NCBI GenBank assembly: GCA_031253755.1
Contig: JAIRVT010000092.1
Span: 1-64,000, forward strand
DNA length: 64,000 nt
Direction of reading: 5' to 3'
From: Enterobacteriaceae bacterium
Lineage (GTDB): Bacteria > Pseudomonadota > Gammaproteobacteria > Enterobacterales > Enterobacteriaceae
Position numbers and translations under genes: made by a program. The notes beneath the pieces were generated by a model. It saw only the letters and a list, made by a program, of their open reading frames with translations. It was not told the DNA's origin and made no database searches. Positions 1-8,359 of the stretch are shown here, in pieces (positions within the stretch are counted from its first letter, which is position 1; the number at the start of each line of letters is the position of its first letter).

Positions 1-549
1 AGAAAGCGTCTGGCTGAGTGTAAGCTGGAGATGAGTCCGAGTAAGACGAAAATCGTCTACTGCAAGGACAGGGAAAGAACGGAGGCATATCCTGAAATCA
101 GCTTCGACTTTTTGGGCTATACGTTCACGGTCTCGAAAGAAGGAGAGCTGTCGGTGAATTTCCTGCCAGCAATGAGTGCCAGAGCTGCGAAGGCAATCCG
201 GCAGACGGTACGGGGCTGGGATTTAAGTCACAAAACCCCGTTGTCTCTGGAAGTCATGGCGCGTTGGCTCAATCCCATGTTACGAGGTTGGATTAAATAC
301 TATGGGCGCTTTTATCGTTCAGCAATGGACTGTATAGCCAGTCATGTTGCGAAAAGGACAATATCCGCAGGAATCAACGTGTCCAATTTCACCCGCAGAC
401 TTCTTTTATCAATTGACTGTATAAAAATAAATCAACACGCATCTACTCATCCGTTTTCTATTAATGCAGCACAACCCAATAATATCGACGGGATAATGCA
501 GGCGTTTGAACGCGTTTCGGATAAGGGACATCGGTGGAACACTCAATAA
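1..549 (+). pseudogene. Group II intron reverse transcriptase/maturase, C-terminal fragment
   Basis: The frame is open from the first base, so the gene begins outside the window. The visible part matches the end of the RT domain and the maturase (GIIM) domain of bacterial group II intron proteins: MSPSKTKIVYCKD, FDFLGYTF and then RGWIKYYGRF at about bases 283-312. Intact family members continue roughly 40-60 more residues in the basic maturase/DNA-binding tail. Here similarity stops near base 350 and the remaining ~65 residues are unrelated sequence up to the stop at 547-549. The element is therefore truncated at its 3' side and should be unable to splice or move. It lies at the left edge of an AT-rich island. 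Confidence 0.8.
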
Positions 550-612
550 AAAAATGGCATCATACCGGAACACCGCTTACCCCTCCGTTTTCTATTAATG
601 CAACACAACCCA
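450..612. repeat. 29-bp direct repeat pair
   Basis: Bases 450-478 and 584-612 carry the same 29 bases with one mismatch, 134 bp apart. The common core begins TCCGTTTTCTATTAATGCA. The first copy lies in the unrelated tail of the truncated maturase frame and the second in a short open frame (534-743); both would read PFSINA-x-QP. I do not recognise the repeat. It may mark the junction where foreign sequence replaced the intron 3' end. Confidence 0.75.
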
Positions 613-905
613 TTTTTTTCTCTTTTGATAATGAAACAATTCAATTTATGACTACCATTAATCATTGTGTTGGTACAGCGCTGGATCTTACTTTCAAATT
701 GATTGGTTTTAGAACAAAAATGACGTTACTACGTGAAAAATAGGTATTCGTACCCAATAAAATGAGCCAGATTTTACGTATAGATGTCAAAAGATTATTT
801 TTTAAACAAAGTAGAATCCTCCCCTGGTTGGCACTGCATAAAAATACGAATTTTAAGTTACCACTGGGTTATCACTGGAGATAAAAATTTATAGGGTATC
901 TATCT
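550..905. other. Intergenic region before the inverse autotransporter
   Basis: AT-rich stretch with no convincing gene. A 69-codon frame (534-743, +) is open but has no good ribosome-binding site, no recognisable similarity and shares the 29-bp repeat, so I treat it as a remnant. The leader of the autotransporter (about 780-905) should contain its promoter. An AGGG at about 892-895 is well placed before the ATG at 906. No clear terminator is visible. Confidence 0.5.
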
Positions 906-1208
906 ATGTCATTTACGATGAGAAAAATCATTTTCCTGTTTATTTTCTTCTATACATTATTGATATCCTCCACAATGATAAATACATCAACGGAGCAGAA
1001 TATAACACAGGAAAAAATAGCGAAAGCGCATGATACCCATGAGGCTGATATTCCTCAGATTATTGCGAATAACATTAAAACGACACACCAGATTTTATCC
1101 TCTTCGCCTTCAGAAATGGCGGAACAAGCAAAATCTTATGTGTTGGGTAAATTTAACAACACCGTGTCTTCAGAAGTACAACAATGGTTATCGCAATTCG
1201 CACCATAA
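906..1208 (+). pseudogene. Inverse autotransporter, N-terminal piece cut off by a frameshift
   Basis: 100 codons encode a positively charged, hydrophobic signal sequence (about residues 1-25) followed by the helical pre-barrel segment typical of intimin/invasin-family inverse autotransporters, ending SSEVQQWLSQF. Family members continue directly with G-T-A/x-x-I-N-F-S and the beta-barrel. That sequence is present in the +1-shifted frame starting within 1184-1210. One missing base between about 1199 and 1201 explains the break (TTCGCACC instead of TTCGGCACC). The pieces at 906-1208 and 1184-6238 are best read as a single gene of about 1,776 codons with a 1-nt deletion or a sequencing error. 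AGGG lies 9 nt before the ATG; a second possible start is ATG 918. Confidence 0.8.
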
Positions 1209-4200
1209 AAATTAATTTCAGCTTGGATAAAAAAGGTAAACTTGAAAATAACTCATTAGATTTACTATTACCGCTTTATGATAACAAAACCGATTGGCTA
1301 TTATTTTCCCAATCGGGTTATCGAAATAAAGATAGTCGACATACCCTTAATCTCGGTTTAGGTGGGCGTTATTTTGATCAGAACTGGATGTATGGCATAA
1401 ACACATTTTATGATCATGATATTACTGGAAAAAATCGGCGTTTAGGACTGGGTGGAGAACTATGGAGTGATTATATTAAACTGTCCGCCAATGCCTATTA
1501 TCGCTTAAGCAACTGGCGAAATTCTCACAATTTTCAAGATTATTACGAACGCCCGGCTAATGGTTATGACATTAACGGTGAGTTTTTCCTGCCTGCTTAC
1601 CCTAATTTAGGTGCGAAATTAAGTTATGAACGCTATTTTGGTGATAATGTCACTTTATTTGATAGCAAAACAAAACAGAAAAATCCTGCGCAGGCAACTA
1701 TTGGTCTGACCTATACTCCCATTCCATTAATTACATTAGGTTCGGATTATAAACAGGGCACAGAGAGTCATACCGAATTACAATTTCAGGCAAATTTAAA
1801 TTTGAAATTAGGGGCTTCTTTAAGTGAACAATTATCGCCGGATAATGTGGTTTCAATGCGGAAATTAGCAGGAAGCCGTTATGATTTGGTAGAACGTAAT
1901 AATAATATTGTTCTTGATCACCGGAAAATACCACTTGTTCAATTTTCAATTCCAAAGGTAGTTATTGGTTATACCGGATTAATAACTAATATCCCCCTTA
2001 AAATTTTCGGTAATATTTCCAATGAAAAGATTAATTGGAGTATTTCCAATGAAAAGAATTTCTCTGAAAATGGGGGAACTCTTTCTTATAATTCAAAAAA
2101 TCTTGAAATTACTTTCCCGAATTATATAGCTAATGAAATTAATACCTATACTGCTTCTATTTATTTTGATTTAGGGAACGGATCAAAAACAGAATCTCAG
2201 AAATTACAGATTATTGTTCAGCCCTTTACAGTCTTAAAAGAAGATAATCTCAATTATTCTCCTCCTGGACCCCTAATAATATCTGAAAAAGAAGGTTACA
2301 TCTTTAATCCAAAGATTACTTTTGATAATACAAATAATACAAATATTATTAAAAACTTTGTTTTCAATAAAGTGGTTTGGGAAACTGAACCATCAGTTAG
2401 TGAGCAAACTAAACTTAGGTTTTATCCTAGTAATGAATTTACTAAAGTTGAAATAAATGAAAATGGTGATTTTTTAAAAGAATTTCAACCAACTTTAATT
2501 AGCGAAAAGTATACTGGAGATGTAAAAGTTTATGTAATGATAGATAATCAGCCCAAGCAGCTAGTAAATATTGTAAAATTTGATAAAAATAATCTAAGTA
2601 TAACTAAATCTCCTAAATCAAATAAAAGTTTAGTTTATTCTGAATATACTTATACCGTTAAAATTACCGATTCTCATGGAGCTCCAATAAAACAACAAAA
2701 AGTAGTTTGGAATTCTAATAAAGATATAAATTCAGGATTTAATTTTATAAATCAAGATAGCATAACAAATAATGAGGGTCAAGCAAGCGCAACAATAACC
2801 AGTTCTAGCAAATTAGATGTTATTATTTCAGCTACTATTAATAATGATACTATTTCAGCAAATAGTGTTGACTTTAACTGGCCTGTAGTTAATAGTTTAG
2901 TTTCTGATAAAACCCCTAATTCGGCTTATTTTGGAGAAAAATATATATTAACAGCCTCTATAGATGATCTTAAGAATAATCCAAATTCTGCAAAATTTCA
3001 ATTTAAATGGGATTTTACTCCAAATAATCCTGATATATCTTTGCAAAATGTTAAAACTTCTATTGATTCTAATGGCCAATTAACCGCTGAATTAGTAAGT
3101 AACCCAACTGAAGAACCATCAACCGATATTAATGTTTGTATTAATGTCATAGGAGACTTAGATTTAAGAGATCAAAAATGTTTATCTACAGTGTTTATTG
3201 GAAAACCTAAAGATTATGTAATTGATAGAATAGAGGTTTCACCTAGTGAGGATTTAACAGCAGATAATGATCAAGCTTATACTTATAAAGCTTATATTGT
3301 GGATAAAGATAATAAGAATAATCCAGCTGCAAAAGTATTAATTAACAATGTAACCTGGTCTAAAGATAAAGATATTACTGGTTTAGATTTAATTGCAGCT
3401 ACTGGAAAAGTAACTACTGATGAAAATGGAGTATTAACTGCTAAACTACAAAGTAATTCTGCAATAGATGATGTTATGGTTTCATTGTCTATACCAAGTA
3501 TGGGAAAAGTAAATGCTAAAAGGGCAGTTTCTTTTAAAGAGGCTAATATAAATATTGAATTCGTTCCAAAAGAACAACTAATTTATGGTGAATATTTATA
3601 TACTATTACAGCTACTGATTTTAATAAGGTACCTTTAATGAATAGAGATGTTACTTGGAGTCTAAAAGAATCTAATCCCAATGTAATATTACAAGTAATT
3701 TCATCTAAAACAGATAGTAAAGGTCAAGCAACAGCGAAACTTAAAAGTATAAATCAAACTTCAGTATCAAATTTAATTGTTATAGCTTCTATAGATGGAA
3801 TTATAAAACTAGCAAATTCTACAAGTTTTAAATTACCTGAAATTAAAGATATAATAGCTACTAAAGCTAGCGATCCCCAATATTTTTCTGATTATCTAAT
3901 AGTTGCAACTATAGATGAGACTATTACTAAAGATTTTACAAATATTAAGTTTGATTGGAGTGTTTTATTAGAGGATGGAACTGAGAATCCAAATATAATA
4001 TTAAAGAATTCTATAGATCAAGTTTCTAATGGTCAATTAACAGCTTTATTAACAGATACATCGGAAAAACCAGAAACTTCTAAAGTTAAAGTATGTATAA
4101 ACGTTAGAAGTAATTCAAATCCACCTAAGAAATGCGTAGAAGTGTTACTTAATAGTGAGTCACAAAATTATTATGTAGATAGAATCGAGGTTTCACCTAG

Positions 4201-6238
4201 TGAGGATTTAACAGCAGATACTGATGAATTTTATACTTATAAAGCTTATATTTACAATAAAATTACTAAAAAACCGGTTTTTAAAACAGATATTAACAAT
4301 GTAACCTGGTCTAAAGATAAAGATATTATTGGTTTAGATTTAATTGCAGCTACTGGAAAAGTAACTACTGATGAAAATGGAGTATTAACTGCTAAACTAC
4401 AAAGTAATTCTGCAATAGATGATGTTATGGTTTCATTGTCTATTGAGGATAAAGGGAAGACTCCTGCTAACCCAGTATCTTTTAAACAAATGCAAATACA
4501 TATTGAATCAGAGCCTAAAGAAAAACAACTAATTTATGGTGAATATTTATATACTACTACAGTTACTGATTCGAACAACGCTGCAATTGAAGGAATACCA
4601 ATTACTTGGAGTCTAAAAGACTCTAATCCTAATGTAATGTTACAAATAATCTCATCTAAAACAGATAGTAAAGGTCAAGCAACAGCAAAACTTAAAAGTA
4701 TAACTTCTACTCCAATAACTAATATAGTGGTTGAAGCTTCATCTCCAAGTAAAATTACAAAAGAGGCAAATCCTGTAGAATTTGAATTACCTATCATTAA
4801 GAGTGTTAAAATTATCAATAATGGTACTGCCGTTCCGGGAGGAAATTATCAAATAGAGGCTTATATACTAGATAATTATGGAAAAGGATACTCTGGAAAT
4901 AAGATTAAGTTTGATTGGTTAATGGAAAAGCAGATCAAAGGCTTATCATTAAATCCTACAGATAGTGTTATAGTATCTAATGGAATAGTTAAAACAACTC
5001 TATATAGTAACCAAACAGAATTTTATCCCGATGAAAACACTTCTATATGTTTAGTAATTAATGGAAATCCTCCATTAACTGAAGATCAGAAAAAAACTCA
5101 ATGGAGTGAAATAACTATATTTAAGCCATTACCTTTTCTTATTGACAATTTAGAAGTAGGTATTTACGATTCTAATGGAAATTTCACAACTAATATTCCT
5201 AAACCTTTACTTGGAGATGATAAAAGTTTCTATATATATCGAGCTAAGATATCACTTGATAATAAACCATTAACTGATTATAAAATTAAATTTAGTAGTG
5301 GAAAAGGATGGTCTAAAAATTTAGAGAATATATCTACTAATAAATTAGTGTTGACAAAGGATTCTAAATACCCTAATAATTTCGATAAAACAGATAATGA
5401 GGGATATTTGCATGCCTCTCTTAAAAGTCAAGTTGGAGTTAATGGAGTTATAGTTACTTTAGCTTATAATGATATAGCTAAATCGGCTACTGAAGTACAA
5501 TTTTACCCATATCCAAAACAAGCAGCTTTAAAACTATTTAATTCAATTATAGGTCTAAACTCTGGTTTAACTCCAGAACCAGCTACTCATTATAATCCAA
5601 ACTCAACTGAACTCCCAGTTAATAGTTTTACCGGATTAAGTGCTTATTTAGTAGATATTAATGGGAATTTTATAGTTAATTCTAATAAAATTAAAGTTGA
5701 CTTTCACTCAAGTAATGAATCAGTAGTATCTATTGGATCTGACGATATTGTAACTTTTCAAGATAAAGGTATTGGAAAATACAAATTGTCAGCAACAATA
5801 ACTTATGAAGACAATACGATGGATTTATATGAATACCCTTCAGAAATTAAAAGATACTTTTATTTATATAGCGTCCAAAACCCTCAAAGTCCAAATGGAT
5901 CATGGCTAAATGAGTTTAATAGTGATCTTATGTGTGAAAGTGGTAACCAAATTACACCTGTCGCAGAGGATGTTTCAGATTCAACCAAGATACCTGTTCC
6001 GCTCATGAGCAAATATCCAGACTTATCTGCTTGGTTTTTATTACCTAATGATAATGGATCTTGGAATATGGCGGATTGGCCTTTTCACAATACAGACTCA
6101 TCTTTCAAAGTCTACATTGTAGATAAATCTAATAACAAGTATAATTATGAAATTTTTCATTTTACTGGAAATATTGAATCAGTGTATAACCCTCAAAATA
6201 CAGATACTAGTGGCTATACACTTTGTGTAATTAAATAA
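1184..6238 (+). CDS. Inverse autotransporter (intimin/invasin family) beta-barrel and Ig-like passenger
   Basis: Outer-membrane adhesin. Residues ~10-225 form the inverse-autotransporter beta-barrel: LDLLLPLYDN, NLGLGGRYFDQNWMYGINTFYDHD, RRLGLGGELW, ERPANGYDINGEF. The rest is a long surface passenger of roughly ten Ig-like modules of ~95-110 residues, several with the invasin/BIg-type signature VTWS-K...TDENGVLTAKLQS. Two ~318-residue blocks are near-duplicates (see repeat at 3233-4443). The last ~100 residues contain a Cys pair and could be a C-type-lectin-like tip as in invasin/intimin; that is inference. On its own this frame lacks a signal peptide, which is supplied by 906-1208 across a 1-nt frameshift, so the gene as written is probably inactive or phase-off. 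Base composition is far more AT-rich than the metabolic genes nearby. The stop lies only 3 nt from the end of the convergent gene. Confidence 0.85.
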   Translation: MVIAIRTIKINFSLDKKGKLENNSLDLLLPLYDNKTDWLLFSQSGYRNKDSRHTLNLGLGGRYFDQNWMYGINTFYDHDITGKNRRLGLGGELWSDYIKLSANAYYRLSNWRNSHNFQDYYERPANGYDINGEFFLPAYPNLGAKLSYERYFGDNVTLFDSKTKQKNPAQATIGLTYTPIPLITLGSDYKQGTESHTELQFQANLNLKLGASLSEQLSPDNVVSMRKLAGSRYDLVERNNNIVLDHRKIPLVQFSIPKVVIGYTGLITNIPLKIFGNISNEKINWSISNEKNFSENGGTLSYNSKNLEITFPNYIANEINTYTASIYFDLGNGSKTESQKLQIIVQPFTVLKEDNLNYSPPGPLIISEKEGYIFNPKITFDNTNNTNIIKNFVFNKVVWETEPSVSEQTKLRFYPSNEFTKVEINENGDFLKEFQPTLISEKYTGDVKVYVMIDNQPKQLVNIVKFDKNNLSITKSPKSNKSLVYSEYTYTVKITDSHGAPIKQQKVVWNSNKDINSGFNFINQDSITNNEGQASATITSSSKLDVIISATINNDTISANSVDFNWPVVNSLVSDKTPNSAYFGEKYILTASIDDLKNNPNSAKFQFKWDFTPNNPDISLQNVKTSIDSNGQLTAELVSNPTEEPSTDINVCINVIGDLDLRDQKCLSTVFIGKPKDYVIDRIEVSPSEDLTADNDQAYTYKAYIVDKDNKNNPAAKVLINNVTWSKDKDITGLDLIAATGKVTTDENGVLTAKLQSNSAIDDVMVSLSIPSMGKVNAKRAVSFKEANINIEFVPKEQLIYGEYLYTITATDFNKVPLMNRDVTWSLKESNPNVILQVISSKTDSKGQATAKLKSINQTSVSNLIVIASIDGIIKLANSTSFKLPEIKDIIATKASDPQYFSDYLIVATIDETITKDFTNIKFDWSVLLEDGTENPNIILKNSIDQVSNGQLTALLTDTSEKPETSKVKVCINVRSNSNPPKKCVEVLLNSESQNYYVDRIEVSPSEDLTADTDEFYTYKAYIYNKITKKPVFKTDINNVTWSKDKDIIGLDLIAATGKVTTDENGVLTAKLQSNSAIDDVMVSLSIEDKGKTPANPVSFKQMQIHIESEPKEKQLIYGEYLYTTTVTDSNNAAIEGIPITWSLKDSNPNVMLQIISSKTDSKGQATAKLKSITSTPITNIVVEASSPSKITKEANPVEFELPIIKSVKIINNGTAVPGGNYQIEAYILDNYGKGYSGNKIKFDWLMEKQIKGLSLNPTDSVIVSNGIVKTTLYSNQTEFYPDENTSICLVINGNPPLTEDQKKTQWSEITIFKPLPFLIDNLEVGIYDSNGNFTTNIPKPLLGDDKSFYIYRAKISLDNKPLTDYKIKFSSGKGWSKNLENISTNKLVLTKDSKYPNNFDKTDNEGYLHASLKSQVGVNGVIVTLAYNDIAKSATEVQFYPYPKQAALKLFNSIIGLNSGLTPEPATHYNPNSTELPVNSFTGLSAYLVDINGNFIVNSNKIKVDFHSSNESVVSIGSDDIVTFQDKGIGKYKLSATITYEDNTMDLYEYPSEIKRYFYLYSVQNPQSPNGSWLNEFNSDLMCESGNQITPVAEDVSDSTKIPVPLMSKYPDLSAWFLLPNDNGSWNMADWPFHNTDSSFKVYIVDKSNNKYNYEIFHFTGNIESVYNPQNTDTSGYTLCVIK
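3233..4443 (+). repeat. Tandem duplication inside the adhesin passenger
   Basis: A module of about 954 bp (318 codons, two Ig-like domains) occurs twice in a row. The 152-bp blocks 3341-3492 and 4292-4443 differ at about one base, and the GAGGTTTCACCTAG segments at 3233 and 4187 are also identical. Downstream halves (IYGEYLYT...TWSLK-SNPNV-LQ-ISSKTDSKGQATAKLKS) repeat with more divergence. Near-identity of parts but not all of the module suggests recent gene conversion or duplication. Confidence 0.9.
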
Positions 6239-6241
6239 CTT

Positions 6242-7165
6242 CTAGTTTAATTTTAGTTGATCACTTTCATTGTATTTGAATTGAATATGACCATAAGAAG
6301 TATTACTAAATATAAATTGAACTATAGGTAATATTTTTCCTGTAACTTGATAATAGTCGTTTTGATCATGCTGGGCATCTGCCAAACCATCTTTTTGATA
6401 AAAAAATGCTTCTAGTGGAAGCTTAGTTGGAATGTTCTGATCCCAAACAGCTAATAGTACTTCATTATTTCTTTGATCGTATAGATTTTTCATATCAGGA
6501 TTAAGGGACATTTTATAATGAACTTTAATGGCTTCAGCAAATCTAGTTGCACTACCCTGTCCTACAAGGTTAAAGCTACACTGAGCAAAATCATTTGTCC
6601 AAACATCATCTGAGTCTTTAGTTTCATTATAAAACTGAGCAACCCATTGGTCTGATGTAGTAATACCTTGATTTTCACAAGGTTGGCTTGCTGTCGGAAA
6701 CCGACTATCAGAACCACAACCTTTCTCACTTCTAGACTCAGTGTTACCATCTAAAGGAAAATAGCAAAGAATTTGTGGATACTTTTGTGCAGAATTATCA
6801 TTTAAAGTTTGCATATAAGGAAAGAAAATAAACCCATTATGATGAAATGAAGCTAACATGTTAGCTTCAATATCAGATCTTAGATATGAAAATGAAACAG
6901 CTCCAAGTTTCTGAGCGGTAGGGCTTGGATTCCATGAATGATAGCTATCCGATGCAACAGTACCTCTTATTAATATACCGGAACATAGTAAGGCTGGAAC
7001 CCCCTCATCTCCACAATTAGTCTGAGTATCAGAAAATCTTAAATATAACTTATCCGCAATTGTTTTTTTATCCGTATCCACAGATGTTTCTGCATTTGAA
7101 GCAATACTAATAGAGCCCAATGAAATGAATATAAAAAAATTAAACTGAAGATTTAATAGCTTCAT
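6242..7165 (-). CDS. Secreted halovibrin/HvnC-like protein
   Basis: 307 residues with an N-terminal signal peptide (about 1-25, cleavage near SNAET) and six Cys in the mature part, suggesting disulphides in an exported protein. Segments such as LYLRFSD, ALLCSGILIRGT, SWNPSPTAQKLGAVSFSYLR, NGFIFFPY, CYFPLDG and GITTSDQW resemble what I remember of the halovibrin family (Vibrio HvnA/B and relatives in Pseudomonas annotated HvnC), reported as secreted NAD-glycohydrolase/ADP-ribosyl enzymes. The family call rests on memory and is uncertain, and no catalytic residue is assigned. A good AAGGTG site lies 5 nt before the ATG. It is last in a minus-strand series with the two beta-rich genes upstream (62 nt gap to the nearer) and converges on the adhesin. 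Confidence 0.5.
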   Translation of the reverse strand: MKLLNLQFNFFIFISLGSISIASNAETSVDTDKKTIADKLYLRFSDTQTNCGDEGVPALLCSGILIRGTVASDSYHSWNPSPTAQKLGAVSFSYLRSDIEANMLASFHHNGFIFFPYMQTLNDNSAQKYPQILCYFPLDGNTESRSEKGCGSDSRFPTASQPCENQGITTSDQWVAQFYNETKDSDDVWTNDFAQCSFNLVGQGSATRFAEAIKVHYKMSLNPDMKNLYDQRNNEVLLAVWDQNIPTKLPLEAFFYQKDGLADAQHDQNDYYQVTGKILPIVQFIFSNTSYGHIQFKYNESDQLKLN

Positions 7166-7226
7166 ATTTTCACCTTACCTGAGTGAATATCATTAATTTT
7201 TTGTAATAACTCTACTAGATTATTAC

Positions 7227-8255
7227 TTAAGATTGACCCAGCTTAATTCTTAATATTCGAGAAAAATTATAAGGTACTCCTCCAAGTACAGAACTTCCCA
7301 CAGCATAATCAATATAAATTATTTGCCCCATATTCTGATTTACCCAACCTTGTGGTAGTTGTATTGCCATTTGTTCAAAATTAGTTACTGTTTGATAAGG
7401 AGATTGATATTGAGTTGTTCCAACAGCACGAATTTCTACTGTTTGATCGCTACTCATGTTGTTGTATTCAATAATAACATGAATAGTTCCATCAGGCCTA
7501 TAAAAAAGAGCAGGTTTTGGTAAATCTAAAGTTTGTCCTTCAATATATAACCTTGTAAGAGCCGAATATCTAACTTGGTTAGATTTATCGATAACTTTAA
7601 AGGTGATATCTGCTATACTTCCTATACAGTCAATATATTGCATACGGGGAATACTAAAAGACAACTCAGAGGAGTAATTTTGCGTTATTTGAGGATCAGT
7701 TATATATTTAGGTAATCCCTGATTTTCATTTTTCCATTCAACACTAACTTGTTGTTCTGGAGCCATACCTGTATAACTAGGAACAATTACTGTCAAATTT
7801 TCTAATCTAGAATAATCTTTTTGTGTTAATAATGTTCCATTATCTCCAGTAGCTTGGGGAATACTTACAGATTGAGGGATTGTTGGGATTGGATTACCAC
7901 CAGAAATATCATTTATTGTTACAAATCCCATTGGAGAAAAACTTATATTAGTGGATAATCTTGTTACACTATAATATCCTTCATAGTGTCCATTTAAAGT
8001 AAAATTTTCTATTGGAAATAAAAGTAAATAATTATTATTAGGAGAACCTGGCATTGAAGGTGCTGATTGCAAAAGGATTCCAGGAGTATCTAGATCGATA
8101 ATAAACCCCATAAGTAAATCACCTGTAGCTTCTGAATATTGAGGTACTTCCATTACAATATATTTAGCATTTTGATCTTTTTGAAGACCAACATCTATAA
8201 CGTTATTTACTGCTTGCGGAAATGTGGGGGCTTTTAAATTTAAAATGATACCCAT
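7227..8255 (-). CDS. Unrecognised beta-rich (Ig-like?) protein
   Basis: 342 residues from the chosen start. The longest frame begins at a TTG (8318) with no ribosome-binding site. The internal ATG at 8255 is preceded by AAGGGTATTAAT, the same arrangement (AAAGGTATTAATT-ATG) as the neighbouring gene, so I prefer it. No signal peptide or membrane segment is visible. The sequence is rich in Ser/Thr/Asn/Pro with alternating hydrophobics, typical of a beta-sandwich protein, with features such as VEIRAVGT and ADITFKVIDKSNQVRYSALTRLYIEG like extracellular Ig modules. I do not recognise a family. It lies between a larger protein of similar style (8360-9934) and the halovibrin-like gene, all on one strand, with the same AT-rich composition as the adhesin. 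Confidence 0.65.
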   Translation of the reverse strand: MGIILNLKAPTFPQAVNNVIDVGLQKDQNAKYIVMEVPQYSEATGDLLMGFIIDLDTPGILLQSAPSMPGSPNNNYLLLFPIENFTLNGHYEGYYSVTRLSTNISFSPMGFVTINDISGGNPIPTIPQSVSIPQATGDNGTLLTQKDYSRLENLTVIVPSYTGMAPEQQVSVEWKNENQGLPKYITDPQITQNYSSELSFSIPRMQYIDCIGSIADITFKVIDKSNQVRYSALTRLYIEGQTLDLPKPALFYRPDGTIHVIIEYNNMSSDQTVEIRAVGTTQYQSPYQTVTNFEQMAIQLPQGWVNQNMGQIIYIDYAVGSSVLGGVPYNFSRILRIKLGQS

Positions 8256-8359
8256 TATATTAATACCCTTGATTATATCGTTAATAGTATCTGATGTCTT
8301 GAAACTAACTTTATTCAAGACATCATTATTTACTCTATTATTTCATTTAATTTAAAATT

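Noticed and set aside
534..743. 69-residue open frame
   Set aside because: No ribosome-binding site, no recognisable family, and shares a repeat with the junk tail of the maturase frame.
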